From Aeromonas lacus (GTDB lineage: Bacteria; Pseudomonadota; Gammaproteobacteria; Enterobacterales; Aeromonadaceae), in contig NZ_JRGM01000035.1 in NCBI RefSeq assembly GCF_000764665.1, positions 1 to 48,947 of the forward strand: DNA of 48,947 bases, given 5' to 3'. Below are positions 1 through 8,450 of the stretch, in pieces (the stretch's first letter is position 1; every line of letters starts with the position of its first letter). The notes beneath the pieces were generated by a model. That model did no database searches. It worked only from the letters and a program-made list of their open reading frames with translations, and had not been told where the DNA came from. Made by a program: the position numbers and the translations under genes.

Positions 1-1
1 A

Positions 2-268
2 TATAATTCAGAGTCGTTTTTGGATTTTGACTGGTCTAATAAAAACTTATTTGTTGAAATAGGGCCTTGTGGTTGGTTTTCTAAGTTTGTTTTTTCAGAA
101 AGACCATATAATTCACAAGCAGATACGAGCGAGGCTATTAAACGGCATGAATGTGTTCATTTTAATATCCCGGTTAAGTTCTCAGCCTTAATGACGAGTG
201 ATTATGAACAGGCTTTAATTGAAAGTTTAAAAAAAATTTTATCAAAGAAGATGATTACGTTGTATTAA
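2..268 (+). CDS. Unknown small protein, 5' end outside the window
   Basis: The frame is open from the window edge to a TAA at 266-268, so this is the last 88 residues of a longer gene. A TTG at 20 is the first possible start inside the window, but there is no good ribosome binding site before it and the reading continues upstream. The visible protein is rich in Phe, Trp and Ser, with a basic end (ILSKKMITLY). It has no signal peptide or membrane segment. Base composition is far more AT-rich than the pot genes beside it, which suggests transferred DNA. I do not recognise the family. Small AT-rich genes in a row like this are often immunity or orphan genes at the end of toxin loci, but nothing visible here proves that. 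Confidence 0.5.
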   Translation, partial: YNSESFLDFDWSNKNLFVEIGPCGWFSKFVFSERPYNSQADTSEAIKRHECVHFNIPVKFSALMTSDYEQALIESLKKILSKKMITLY

Positions 269-270
269 AT

Positions 271-452
271 ATGAGTAAGACGTGGAGGGGTGAATTTTTT
301 ATTTAAATCTTGGTAAAAAATTGTTTTTTACAAAAAAGTCAATTGGCGAAATTAGTTTGGAAAATGAAATTGAATTTATGTTTGGACTTAATCTCCAAAA
401 TAGAAATATGTATTTTACCGAGTTTCAAACAATCACATTAAATAAACAATGA
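271..452 (+). pseudogene. Small ORF interrupted by a one-base shift
   Basis: An ATG at 271, two bases after the previous stop, begins MSKTWRGEFF and stops at 304-306. The frame one base back is open from 294 to a TGA at 450-452 and reads like real protein (for example SIGEISLENEIEFMFGLNL). Joining the two at the T6 run (295-300) gives a continuous protein of about 60 residues. Either one T has been lost from a run of seven, by mutation or sequencing error, or ribosomes slip -1 on the run. The product is unknown. Its AT-rich composition and tight spacing suggest it belonged with the gene before it. Confidence 0.45.
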
Positions 453-675
453 CATAAAAATGGTTGTCAACCATCAGCGTTGACAATTCGTATGAGTTGC
501 CGTGGTTGGTTACGGCTATTAATTTAAATGACTCGTTATAAGCTAGCCATACCACTAAGGCGTATGTCTCGTATGATTCACTGCTGACACCGACCAGCTT
601 GAGTTGTGCATGGCACGAGGCGCGCAATATTCTAAGCGTGTGTCGTTGTGATGGAACACGTATACGTGAAAGACG
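453..675. other. Non-coding or decayed AT-rich stretch
   Basis: No convincing gene is present. A 27-codon open stretch on the plus strand (458-541, containing SYELPWLVTAINLNDSL) looks protein-like but has no ATG and ends quickly, so it may be a relic. An open frame on the opposite strand (433-705) would start inside the pot terminator and has no ribosome binding site. The stretch separates the AT-rich flank from the potABCD operon. Confidence 0.4.
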
Positions 676-700
676 AAAAAGGGGGCAATTACCCCCTTCA
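676..700 (-). terminator. Rho-independent terminator of potABCD
   Basis: On the minus strand a 7-bp stem (AAGGGGG pairing with CCCCCTT) has a six-base loop and is followed by a T run (A run at 676-680 on the plus strand). It lies 35 bases beyond the potD stop, as expected for the operon end. Confidence 0.8.
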
Positions 701-735
701 TTCATTAACCCCGTCAGGGCTGATTAACCGCCGAC

Positions 736-1803
736 TTAACCGGCCTTGGCCACCATTGCTTTAAGCTTCAGGAAGTACTGCTCGTAGAGGCGGGAGGCGT
801 CCCCCACATCGGACTGGAACTCGCCTTTGCGCTTGATCTCGTCACTCGGGAAGACCATGGGGTTATTGCGAAACGCCGGGGTGAGCAGGGGAATGGCATC
901 CTTGACCGGGGTGGGGTAGCCAATCGCCTCGGCCACCTTGGCGGCCACATCGGGGCGCATCAGGAAGTTGATCAGGGCGTGGGCCTCTTTCACATGCTTG
1001 GCCTTGGCCGGGATGGCGAGGTTGTCCATCCAGAGTACGGCACCTTCTTCGGGGTAGGTCATCTGGATGGAGGGGTATTCGCGCTGGGCGCCGTAGGCCG
1101 AGCCGTTCCACAGCATACCGATATTGACCTCACCAGCGATAAAGGGGTCGGCCGGGTTGTCGGAGTTGAACGCCTTGACGTTGGGCATCAGCTTTTTCAG
1201 GTATTCGAACGCTTCGGCAATTTGCGCCTTGTCCTGGGTGTTGGGGCTGTAGCCCAGCTGCACCAGCGCGATATGGAACACCTCGCGGGCATCGTCCATC
1301 AACAGCAGGCTCTCTTTCCACTCCGGTGCCCAGAGCTGCTTCCAGCTGGTAACCGGCTGCTCGATGATGTCGGTGTTGGTGCCGATCCCGGTTGCGCCCC
1401 AGATATAGGGAATGGAGTAGCGGTTGTCCGGGTCGTACTCGTGGTTGAGCAGGGTAGGGTCGAGGTGCTTGAAGTTGGGCAGTTGGGCGCGATCCAGCGG
1501 CTGCAGCATCCCCTCTTTGGCCATTTTCGAGATGAAGTAGGTGCTGGGCACCACTACGTCATAGCCGTCGCCATGGGTTTTCAGCTTGGCGTAGAGGGTC
1601 TCGTTGGATTCGTAGGTGGAGTAGATCACCTTGATACCGGTCTCTTGCTGGAACTGCTCCAGCAGGCCGTCCGGCACATATTCCGACCAGTTGTAGAAGT
1701 AGACCACCTTGTCGTCGGCCGCGTGAGCGTTCTGGCTCAGCAGCGGGGTGGTGAGGGTGAGGGCGGCTGCCAGCAGGGCGCCGGCCTTGTGTTGGATTGT
1801 CAT
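736..1803 (-). CDS. potD: Spermidine/putrescine-binding periplasmic protein PotD
   Basis: This is the periplasmic solute-binding subunit of the PotABCD polyamine importer. The ATG at 1803 is chosen over the TTG codons just upstream because AAGGAG lies six bases before it, giving 355 aa. Residues 1-28 are a Sec signal peptide (hydrophobic run ending NAHA, then ADDK). The mature protein begins with the family pattern VVYFYNWSEYVPDGLL. It contains the ligand-pocket segments LWNGSAYGAQ and VLWMDNLAIP, whose Trp and Asp bind the polyamine amines in the E. coli protein. It is the last gene of the operon, 81 bases after potC, and a terminator follows. Whether it prefers putrescine or spermidine cannot be read from the sequence. 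PotF-type proteins are the main alternative, but the potABCD context favours PotD. Confidence 0.93.
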   Translation of the reverse strand: MTIQHKAGALLAAALTLTTPLLSQNAHAADDKVVYFYNWSEYVPDGLLEQFQQETGIKVIYSTYESNETLYAKLKTHGDGYDVVVPSTYFISKMAKEGMLQPLDRAQLPNFKHLDPTLLNHEYDPDNRYSIPYIWGATGIGTNTDIIEQPVTSWKQLWAPEWKESLLLMDDAREVFHIALVQLGYSPNTQDKAQIAEAFEYLKKLMPNVKAFNSDNPADPFIAGEVNIGMLWNGSAYGAQREYPSIQMTYPEEGAVLWMDNLAIPAKAKHVKEAHALINFLMRPDVAAKVAEAIGYPTPVKDAIPLLTPAFRNNPMVFPSDEIKRKGEFQSDVGDASRLYEQYFLKLKAMVAKAG

Positions 1804-1884
1804 CAACAACTCCTTGGGGTTATGGGGCCTCGCGGCCCACCGTGACAGAGTTCGCCAAAGGTGGCGGGGACGAAACGGGTAGGG

Positions 1885-2655
1885 TCAACCCTGCCGTTTG
1901 CGCAGTAACAGTTGCGCCAGCAGCACCATCCCGAGGGAGGCGACCAGCATCAGGGTGGCCAGGGCGTTGACCTCGGGGGAGACGCCCACCTTGACCATGG
2001 AGTAGATCTTGAGCGGCAGGATCTCGTAGGCCGGGCCGGTAACAAAGGAGCTCACCACCACATCGTCCAGCGACAGGGTAAAGGAGAGCAGCCAGCCCGC
2101 CATCACCGCCGGCAGCGCCAGCGGCAGTATGATGCGGCGCAGAATGATCCACTCGCCAGCCCCCAGATCCCGCGCTGCCTCCAGCATCCGCACATCAAAA
2201 CCACACAGCCGCGAGTAGACGGTGATCACCACGAACGGCAGGCAGAAGGTGATGTGGGCGATCAGCAGCGACCAGAAGCCGAGCGCAATGCCGGTGACCA
2301 CAAACAGGGTCAGCAGGGAGATGGCCATCACGATATCGGGGGACATCATCACTACGAACAGCATGCCGCTCACGTACTGTTTGCCGCGAAAGCGATAGCG
2401 AAACAGCGCCACGGCGGTGAGGGTGCCGATCAGGGTGGCTGCGGTGGCGGTGAGGGCGGCGATGGTCAGGGAGTGTTGGGCCGCCTGCATCAGGCTGGCG
2501 CTGGCAAACAGCTTCTCATACCAGCCCAGGGTAAAGCCGCGCCAGTCGATGCCATATTTCGACAGGTTGAAGGAGTTGGCGATCAGTACCCCGATGGGCA
2601 CATAAAGATAGCCAAACACCAGCAGCAGGAACAGAGCTTTCAGTGTGCGAATCAT
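1885..2655 (-). CDS. potC: Spermidine/putrescine ABC transporter permease PotC
   Basis: This is the inner-membrane permease subunit that pairs with PotB and is driven by PotA. The 256-residue protein has about six membrane helices, starting with LKALFLLLVFGYLYVPIGVL. The EAA loop that contacts the ATPase is visible as [19 protein letters not shown]. Its ATG overlaps the potB stop by four bases (ATGA), so the two are probably translationally coupled. The length matches the E. coli protein closely. Confidence 0.94.
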   Translation of the reverse strand: MIRTLKALFLLLVFGYLYVPIGVLIANSFNLSKYGIDWRGFTLGWYEKLFASASLMQAAQHSLTIAALTATAATLIGTLTAVALFRYRFRGKQYVSGMLFVVMMSPDIVMAISLLTLFVVTGIALGFWSLLIAHITFCLPFVVITVYSRLCGFDVRMLEAARDLGAGEWIILRRIILPLALPAVMAGWLLSFTLSLDDVVVSSFVTGPAYEILPLKIYSMVKVGVSPEVNALATLMLVASLGMVLLAQLLLRKRQG

Positions 2656-3539
2656 GCCAGCTCCCCCTTCTTGCTGAGTAACTTGCCTGCCCGCCAGTAG
2701 CAGTAGACCAAGAGCGCCATCAGTACCGTCAACATCACGCTGATGGCCGCGCCAAAGGGCCAGTCACGGCTGTTGAGGAACTGGGTCTTGATCAGGTTGC
2801 CGATGAGCAGGTGCTTGGCGCCACCCAGCAAGTCGGAGACGTAGAACATCCCCATGGCGGGCAGGAAGACCAGCAGACAACCGGCGATGATGCCGGGCAG
2901 GGTGAGGGGCAAAATGATCCGCACCAGCCGCTGCCAGCCGTTGGCACCGAGATCACGCGCCGCCTCCAGCAAACGGCCATCGAGCTTTTCGATGCCGGAG
3001 TAGAGCGGCAGCACCATAAAGGGGAGCAGCACATAGACCAGCCCGATGATGACGGCCACCTCGGTATACATCATCTGCAGCGGCCGCTCGATAAGCCCCA
3101 GATCCAGCAGCCAGCCGTTGATCAGCCCCCGGGTGCCGAGCAGCACTTTCAGCGCATAGGTGCGGATCAGTGAGTTGGTCCAGAACGGCACCACCACCAG
3201 AAACAGCAGCAGCGGGCGGATGCGCGTTGGCAGATGGGCCAGCAGCCAGGCAAAGGGATAACCCACCAGCAGGCAGATGGTGGTAGCGAGCAGCGCCAGC
3301 CAGAGGGAGTGGAGCAGCACCTCGAAATAGAGGGGATCCAGCAGGCGGCCATAGTTGCTCAGGGTAAAGAGCGGCGCGATAAGCTCGGACTCGTCACGGG
3401 TCAGGAAGCTCACGCCGATGATCATCAGGTTGGGCAGGAAGACAAACAGTGTCAGCCAGCCTAGGATCAGCGCGATGGCCCCGTTGCGAAAGCCGTTGTG
3501 GGCAAAGCTGTGCGGTACCCGCAGATTAGTGAGGCTCAT
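2652..3539 (-). CDS. potB: Spermidine/putrescine ABC transporter permease PotB
   Basis: This is the second permease of the polyamine importer. The open frame extends upstream to 3656, but that part lies inside potA in another frame. The ATG at 3539 ([12 protein letters not shown]) gives 295 aa, close to family size, and overlaps the 3' end of potA by 14 bases. The membrane helices begin near residue 20 ([18 protein letters not shown]). The EAA motif [19 protein letters not shown] marks the contact with PotA. The overlap with potC downstream continues the tightly coupled order potA-potB-potC. Confidence 0.93.
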   Translation of the reverse strand: MSLTNLRVPHSFAHNGFRNGAIALILGWLTLFVFLPNLMIIGVSFLTRDESELIAPLFTLSNYGRLLDPLYFEVLLHSLWLALLATTICLLVGYPFAWLLAHLPTRIRPLLLFLVVVPFWTNSLIRTYALKVLLGTRGLINGWLLDLGLIERPLQMMYTEVAVIIGLVYVLLPFMVLPLYSGIEKLDGRLLEAARDLGANGWQRLVRIILPLTLPGIIAGCLLVFLPAMGMFYVSDLLGGAKHLLIGNLIKTQFLNSRDWPFGAAISVMLTVLMALLVYCYWRAGKLLSKKGELA

Positions 3540-4629
3540 AGGGCAACACCACCTCCCAGCTGTCGACCCAGTGGATCGCCACCTCCTGACCCAGACGGTA
3601 GTCAAAGTCGGGGTCATCTTCGTCGAAGAACTCGGAGATAAGCAGCTGTTTGCCACTGTCGAGTTCGATCACCGAATCCAGCGTCGCCCCCTTGTAGTTG
3701 CGCTCGCGGATGTTGCCGCGCAGTGCACCGCGTTGATCGTCATCCTGATCGAGAATGCGCAGATCTTCTGGGCGCAGCAGCACCAGCACCTTGTCGTCTG
3801 GCTGGAACGGCAAGGCGGTATGAAGCAGGCATTCGCGCCCTTCTACCTCGGCCTGCCAGATACCGGGCTCGCGCTGGCTGATCAGCTTGCCATCCATCAC
3901 GTTGATCTCGCCGATAAAGCGGGCCACGAACAGATTGGCTGGCGATTCGTAGATATCGCGCGGGGTGCCGCGCTGGATGATCTTGCCGCCCTCCATCACC
4001 AGGATGCGATCAGACATTGTGAGCGCCTCTTCCTGATCATGGGTGACAAAGACAAAGGTTATGCCAAGGCGGCGCTGCAGCGCCTTGAGCTCGCTCTGCA
4101 TCTGTTTGCGCAGCTTGTAATCGAGCGCCGAGAGGGATTCATCGAGCAGCAGCAGGCGGGGCTTGTTGACAACGGCGCGGGCGATGGCGACCCGTTGCTG
4201 CTGACCGCCGGAGAGCTGATCCGGGCGGCGGTTGGCCAGTTCGGTGAGCTGCACCATGGCGAGGGTCTCCTCGACCCGCTGGCGGATCTCGCTGGCCGGT
4301 ACCTTCTGCATCTCGAGGCCAAAGGCGACGTTTTCAAACACCGTCATATGGGGGAAGAGCGCATAGCTCTGGAACACGGTGTTGATGTGCCTGTGTTCGG
4401 CGGGGATATGGGTGATCTCGTCACCGGCCAGATGGATGGTGCCACCGTCGACCGATTCGAGCCCGGCCAGCAGGCGCAGCAAGGTGGTCTTGCCGCAGCC
4501 GGAGGGGCCCAGCAGGGTGAGAAATTCACCGTCATAGATCTCAAGGTCAAGGTCGCTCAATATCGCCTTGCCGTCATAAAGTTTGCTGATCTTGTTCAGC
4601 GCGACAATTACCTGTGGATTGTTCATCAT
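3526..4629 (-). CDS. potA: Spermidine/putrescine ABC transporter ATPase PotA
   Basis: This is the cytoplasmic ATPase that powers polyamine uptake. It has 367 aa with a full set of ABC motifs: Walker [10 protein letters not shown] (41-49), Q-loop near [14 protein letters not shown] (84-97), signature LSGGQ (139-143) and Walker B LLLLDE (159-164). The C-terminal third forms the TOBE-type regulatory domain typical of PotA. It is the first gene of the operon. Two ATG codons are adjacent (4629 and 4626), and neither has a strong ribosome binding site. The upstream space is shared with a divergent gene at 4821, so both promoters must lie within about 190 bases. Confidence 0.95.
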   Translation of the reverse strand: MMNNPQVIVALNKISKLYDGKAILSDLDLEIYDGEFLTLLGPSGCGKTTLLRLLAGLESVDGGTIHLAGDEITHIPAEHRHINTVFQSYALFPHMTVFENVAFGLEMQKVPASEIRQRVEETLAMVQLTELANRRPDQLSGGQQQRVAIARAVVNKPRLLLLDESLSALDYKLRKQMQSELKALQRRLGITFVFVTHDQEEALTMSDRILVMEGGKIIQRGTPRDIYESPANLFVARFIGEINVMDGKLISQREPGIWQAEVEGRECLLHTALPFQPDDKVLVLLRPEDLRILDQDDDQRGALRGNIRERNYKGATLDSVIELDSGKQLLISEFFDEDDPDFDYRLGQEVAIHWVDSWEVVLPYEPH

Positions 4630-4762
4630 CCGCCAGTCTCACCCCAGCCAGTGGCCATCATGTTGAAAGAGGGCCGCATTCTATGCAGCCAATCCATGAA
4701 ATTAAAGGCTTTTTGGCCGCAAGTGGTCAGGAAAAACGACTACGAATAGCAGGCCAAGTCGC

Positions 4763-4768
4763 TATAAT
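4763..4768 (+). promoter_or_regulatory. Putative -10 box for the divergent membrane-protein gene
   Basis: A perfect TATAAT lies 53 bases before the ATG at 4821. No good -35 match is seen at 16-18 bases upstream, so this is a partial promoter prediction. A start site here would lie downstream of the longer open frame at 4614, which supports the ATG at 4821. Confidence 0.4.
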
Positions 4769-4820
4769 GTGCCACCTGATTTGGTCGTTTTCGATATTGG
4801 ATAGTCAATTGAGTAACAGA

Positions 4821-5558
4821 ATGCGTATTGGCGGCTCCCTTGAGCAATCTTTGAACAAGGGTTATCGCCTGGACCTGAAAGGGGTCATTCAAGAGGGGTG
4901 GCAACAGACCCGCCGTACCGGATTTGGCCTGCTGCTGGCGATTGTCGGGGTAACGGCGATCTGGATCCTGCTCAGCAATGTGCTGCTGTTGCCCTATCTG
5001 GGAGACGATAACCAGATGAATGTGGCCATGGTTCTGAGCCTGCTGATGACGGTGGTGATGGCCCCCATGACCAGCTCCCTCGATATGCTGGGGTTGCAGC
5101 AGTCGGTCGGTGTGCGCGCCCGGGCAAACCAGGTGTTTGACTTCTTCCGCCACTTTGTGCGCTTAGGCATGTTGAGCCTGCTTGGCAGCCTGCTCACCAG
5201 CCTGTTTGGCCCGCTGTTCGATCTGCTGGGATTGCCCGCCGTGCTCTCTTTCATTCCCTCGGCCCTGATCGGTATGGGGCTGCTCTTTACCGTACCGCTG
5301 GTGCTGGAGCGCGGCCTGACGCCGCCCCAGGCCATTGTGGTCTCTCTCAAGCTCTTTGCGCGCGGCTGGCCCAGCATAGTGCTGTTCCACGGCGTGATGA
5401 CCGCGCTTTTCTTCCTGGCTCTGATCCCCATGGGGTTGGGGCTTATCTGGGTGGCACCGCTCTATTTCAACTGCAAGGGGATCCTCTATCGCGATCTCTG
5501 TGGGGTGGGGGTAGAGGTTAACGAGGTGACAGAAGGCCCCAACCATTTCAATGCATGA
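4821..5558 (+). CDS. Polytopic inner-membrane protein of unknown function
   Basis: The 245-aa product starts MRIGGSLEQSLNKGY. It has an amphipathic N-terminal region of about 35 residues, then five or six hydrophobic segments, including LLLAIVGVTAIWILLSNVLL, VAMVLSLLMTVVMAP and IVLFHGVMTALFFLALIPMG. The open frame reaches back to 4614, but the TATAAT at 4763 and the family-like start at MRIGG argue for 4821. I see no catalytic motif or substrate signature. It resembles the broad group of YciC-like membrane proteins in layout only. The next gene begins 16 bases later and is probably co-transcribed, so this protein and the exported DUF2987 protein may share a cell-envelope role. Confidence 0.7.
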   Translation: MRIGGSLEQSLNKGYRLDLKGVIQEGWQQTRRTGFGLLLAIVGVTAIWILLSNVLLLPYLGDDNQMNVAMVLSLLMTVVMAPMTSSLDMLGLQQSVGVRARANQVFDFFRHFVRLGMLSLLGSLLTSLFGPLFDLLGLPAVLSFIPSALIGMGLLFTVPLVLERGLTPPQAIVVSLKLFARGWPSIVLFHGVMTALFFLALIPMGLGLIWVAPLYFNCKGILYRDLCGVGVEVNEVTEGPNHFNA

Positions 5559-5574
5559 TGCAAAAGGATGTTGA

Positions 5575-6264
5575 ATGACCCGTCGATATGGAGTGACCAA
5601 GGCCTTGCGCCAGGGTCTGCTGGCCAGTCTGTTGCTGCCGACACTGGCGATGGCCGGGCAACCTGTGCTGGAGCTGCAATATGGCGCCTTCTACAGCCAG
5701 ATGAAGACCTTCGCCAAGGGGGAGTTTGGCCATGCCAGACTGGGGTTTTATCTGACCGATCCGCAAAATGGCAAGCGCTGTGCGCTCGACTCTGCCCGGG
5801 TCTCGACGCAGGACAAGGATGTGAAGGGGGAGGTGACGATCGACAGCGAACTGCGCCTGCCGTTTGATGACGATCTCAATCTCGACAAGGCGGTGGTTGC
5901 GGTCGCCCTGAAAGAGCCGCACGCGACTTGCGATATGACGGTACAGGTGATGGCCGATGCACCGGCTGTTCCCGACATGCCACTGGCAGAGCTTGCCAAG
6001 CGTCAGCAGCAGATGCAGCAGCTGCTGGACAAGATGGCTGGCATGGTCGGCAAGTACTTCTTGCCTAAGATGGAGGGGATCCGGATCGCACTGGTCGAGC
6101 CGCAAGGGACTGCCTACCTTGTCGATGGGGCCCGGCAGGAGCCTGTTGCGTGGCAGGATGGCCAGTTGCTCTTGAGCAATGCGCAGCTGAGTGCATTTGC
6201 GGTTGGTACCTTGCGTCTGCAGGGCGAGGTGTTGCGGTTGACCCCCTGGCTGCACAAGGGGTGA
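5575..6264 (+). CDS. Exported DUF2987-type protein
   Basis: The 229-aa product has a Sec signal peptide (LRQGLLASLLLPTLAMA, cleavage before GQP) and a globular domain beginning LELQYGAFYSQMKTF. Two cysteines (GKRCALD and HATCDMTV) could form a disulfide in the periplasm. The pattern of an N-terminal FYSQMK motif, then GFYLTDPQNGKRC, then a proline-flanked LPFDDDLNLDKA, matches my memory of the DUF2987 family in Vibrio and Shewanella. No function is known to me. The ATG is preceded by AAAGGA at good spacing. It follows the membrane protein by 16 bases, and a strong two-way terminator lies just after it. Confidence 0.7.
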   Translation: MTRRYGVTKALRQGLLASLLLPTLAMAGQPVLELQYGAFYSQMKTFAKGEFGHARLGFYLTDPQNGKRCALDSARVSTQDKDVKGEVTIDSELRLPFDDDLNLDKAVVAVALKEPHATCDMTVQVMADAPAVPDMPLAELAKRQQQMQQLLDKMAGMVGKYFLPKMEGIRIALVEPQGTAYLVDGARQEPVAWQDGQLLLSNAQLSAFAVGTLRLQGEVLRLTPWLHKG

Positions 6265-6308
6265 TGCCAACGGCGCTGTCACGTTGGTAACAGGCAGATC
6301 AAGAAAGC

Positions 6309-6338
6309 AAAAAAGGAGCGATAATCGCTCCTTTTTTA
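6309..6338. terminator. Bidirectional terminator between DUF2987 gene and ttcA
   Basis: A near-perfect inverted repeat has stem AAAAAAGGAGCGA and three-base loop TAA, with A and T runs at the two ends. It can therefore end transcripts from both convergent genes. Confidence 0.9.
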
Positions 6339-6367
6339 TTGTGTGGCGTTTGCCCTGTGAGAGCGGC

Positions 6368-7276
6368 TTAGCGCACTTCAATCACATCCAGCATGTCCAT
6401 CTCGTCGATGTCCAGCAGCGGAGCCTTTGGCATCTCGGGCGGATCAAACGCCTTGTCGCCACCATCGATGATGCCGGAATCGCGGTTGATGCTCTTGAAG
6501 TCAAACAGCTTGTGGTCGAGCAGGTGGCTCGGGATCACATCCTGAATGGCGGTGAACATGGTCTCGATACGACCGGGGAAGCGGCGATCCCAATCCTGCA
6601 TCATCTGCTTGATGGCCTGACGCTGCAGGTTCTCCTGCGAGCCGCACAGGTTGCACGGAATGATGGGGAAGGCTTTGACATCGGCGTAGCGGATCAGGTC
6701 CTTCTCTTTGCAGTAGGCCAGCGGGCGGATAACCACGTTCTTGCCATCGTCGCTCACCAGCTTGGGTGGCATGGACTTGAGCTTGCCACCGTAGAACATG
6801 TTGAGGAACAGGGTCTCGAGGATGTCGTCGCGGTGGTGGCCAAGGGCAATCTTGGTGCAACCCAGCTCCTGGGCGGTGCGGTAGAGAATACCGCGGCGCA
6901 GCCGTGAGCAGAGGGAGCAGGTGGTTTTGCCTTCCGGTACCTTCTCCTTGACGATGGAGTAGGTATCCTCTTCGACAATCTTGTACTCGATGCCGAGGGA
7001 GTCCAGATACTCGGGCAGCACGTGCTCGGGGAAGCCGGGCTGCTTCTGATCCAGGTTGACGGCAACCAGATCGAAATGGATGGGGGCACTGGCTTTGAGG
7101 CTCATCAGTATGTCGAGCATACCGAAGCTGTCCTTGCCGCCGGAGAGGCAGACCATGACCTTGTCGCCCTCTTCAATCATGTTGAAGTCGGCAATGGCCT
7201 GACCTACGTTGCGCCGCAGGCGCTTTTGCAGTTTGTTGAAACTGTATTTTTCTTTGGCGTTCAGCTCTTCTAGCAT
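6368..7276 (-). CDS. ttcA: tRNA 2-thiocytidine(32) synthetase TtcA
   Basis: TtcA is an ATP-dependent iron-sulfur enzyme that thiolates cytidine 32 of certain tRNAs. The 302-aa protein has the PP-loop SGGKDS (45-50) for ATP activation. It also has the two CxxC pairs of the family, C120/C123 (TTCSLC) and C208/C211 (PCNLCGSQ), which hold the cluster and sulfur. The HHRDD segment near 147-151 is also typical. It is encoded after uspE and fnr on the same strand, an order also seen in Vibrio. Its probable promoter lies inside a hairpin at 7288-7329, so it can be transcribed separately from uspE. Confidence 0.96.
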   Translation of the reverse strand: MLEELNAKEKYSFNKLQKRLRRNVGQAIADFNMIEEGDKVMVCLSGGKDSFGMLDILMSLKASAPIHFDLVAVNLDQKQPGFPEHVLPEYLDSLGIEYKIVEEDTYSIVKEKVPEGKTTCSLCSRLRRGILYRTAQELGCTKIALGHHRDDILETLFLNMFYGGKLKSMPPKLVSDDGKNVVIRPLAYCKEKDLIRYADVKAFPIIPCNLCGSQENLQRQAIKQMMQDWDRRFPGRIETMFTAIQDVIPSHLLDHKLFDFKSINRDSGIIDGGDKAFDPPEMPKAPLLDIDEMDMLDVIEVR

Positions 7277-7287
7277 GCTCGTAAAAC

Positions 7288-7329
7288 CCGGGACACAAAT
7301 AAGCGCGTTATTATAGCCATGTCCCGGGG
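7288..7329 (-). terminator. Probable uspE terminator with a 24-base loop
   Basis: On the minus strand CCCGGGACA (7329-7321) pairs perfectly with TGTCCCGGG (7296-7288) and is followed by TTTTA. The hairpin starts 22 bases after the uspE stop. Its loop is unusually long and contains the -10 box of ttcA. Confidence 0.6.
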
Positions 7330-7338
7330 CAGGGCAAG
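7311..7338 (-). promoter_or_regulatory. Predicted sigma-70 promoter of ttcA
   Basis: On the minus strand TTGCCC (7338-7333) is followed after 16 bases by a perfect TATAAT (7316-7311). A start near 7304 would give a leader of about 28 bases before the ttcA ATG. The -10 box lies in the loop of the hairpin at 7288-7329. Confidence 0.6.
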
Positions 7339-7350
7339 GTGCCAGGCACC

Positions 7351-8298
7351 TTATGATTGATTGCGACGGTTGTCGACCGGGCAGCTGTAGTCGGCCGGTT
7401 TGAGGATCAGCAGGTCGCAGGAGAGGCGGTCGATCACATGCTCGGCGGTATTGCCGAGCAAGGCGGCCGAGAGACCGGTGCGGCCGACGCAGCCCATGAT
7501 CATCAGATTGGCATCAAGCTCTTCGGCCATGTCCGGCAGCACCTCTTCCGGTAGCCCTTCTGCTACCCGGGTCCAGAGATGGCCGATACCAAACTTGTCG
7601 GCATGGCTCAGCAGCAGGGTCTCGTGGTGTTTGCGAATAGCCTCGTTGTAGGCGTTGGGATCAAACTCCGGCAGCTCGATGGCCACATTGACCGGAGTTC
7701 CCGGATAGGTGTTGACCAGATAGAGACTGGAGCCGAGTAGCTCGGCGATATCGCCACCTTCCTGGGTGATCCGCTCGTTGAGCAGTTTCTGATCCGGATC
7801 GTCGCTGGAGCAGTTGATGGCTGCGATGATATTGCCGCCCCGTTTCCAATGGCCCTCTTTTACCAGCAGCACCGGGCAGGGGCATTTGCGCAGCAGATGC
7901 CAGTCGGTTGGCGTAAAAATGAAGGTTTGCAGGAAGCTGTGATGGTGGGTGGCCTTGACCACCAGATCGTGGCGTTGCTCCAGCACCTCCTGAATGACGG
8001 ATTCGAAGGGGCGGTTGTGCCAGATCACTTTGACCTCGCAAGCGATCCCTTGCGAGCGGTAGGGGGTGAGGATCTCGTCCAGCCACTCTCGCCGCTGGGA
8101 GATAACGCCGTTACGCATCTCTTCACGCTCCTCGACGGAGAGCATGGCGGTCATTTCATACGAGAAGTCATAGATGGTGAGCAGCAGGGTCAGGCGGGCA
8201 TTGTCGTCCAGCTCGGCGATCTTGACGGCCCGTTCGAGGGCGATTTGACGCTCCTCTTCTGGATTGATAACTACCAGAATATTCTGATATTTGACCAT
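7351..8298 (-). CDS. uspE: Universal stress protein UspE
   Basis: This is a tandem Usp protein of 315 aa, the same size as E. coli UspE (316). The first domain begins [16 protein letters not shown]. The second ends with the nucleotide-binding pattern [20 protein letters not shown], which keeps the G-x2-G-x9-G-N/S type loop. The ATG at 8298 is chosen because GGAGGAG lies directly upstream. A longer frame to 8343 lacks this site. In E. coli uspE also adjoins fnr. Usp proteins support survival under stress and energy limitation; the biochemical role of UspE is not settled. It lies 152 bases after fnr. Confidence 0.93.
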   Translation of the reverse strand: MVKYQNILVVINPEEERQIALERAVKIAELDDNARLTLLLTIYDFSYEMTAMLSVEEREEMRNGVISQRREWLDEILTPYRSQGIACEVKVIWHNRPFESVIQEVLEQRHDLVVKATHHHSFLQTFIFTPTDWHLLRKCPCPVLLVKEGHWKRGGNIIAAINCSSDDPDQKLLNERITQEGGDIAELLGSSLYLVNTYPGTPVNVAIELPEFDPNAYNEAIRKHHETLLLSHADKFGIGHLWTRVAEGLPEEVLPDMAEELDANLMIMGCVGRTGLSAALLGNTAEHVIDRLSCDLLILKPADYSCPVDNRRNQS

Positions 8299-8450
8299 CT
8301 TCTCCTCCTTGGAAAAGTCCAATGACAGCAGAATCTTAGTCATTACAGCTTAGCGCAGGAGGAGGGGGGCTGGAACGTACCGGATCACATTCCAGAGGAA
8401 AGGATCCGGCAGGGAAAGCGGAATATAAAGCGGGATTGTAAGGAGAACAA

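Noticed and set aside
433..705. A 90-codon open frame on the minus strand
   Set aside because: It would start inside the potABCD terminator, lacks a ribosome site, and its protein has no ordered character.
979..1845. A 288-codon plus-strand frame opposite potD
   Set aside because: It is antisense to potD, which has clear family motifs, and results from the GC-rich codon bias. Long antisense frames opposite the cco, gdhB, pepN, cheA, rlmKL and lon genes were rejected for the same reason.
8380..8409. CCGGATC/GATCCGG hairpin between fnr and uspE
   Set aside because: The stem is short, the loop long and there is no T run, so I cannot call it a terminator or a regulatory element.
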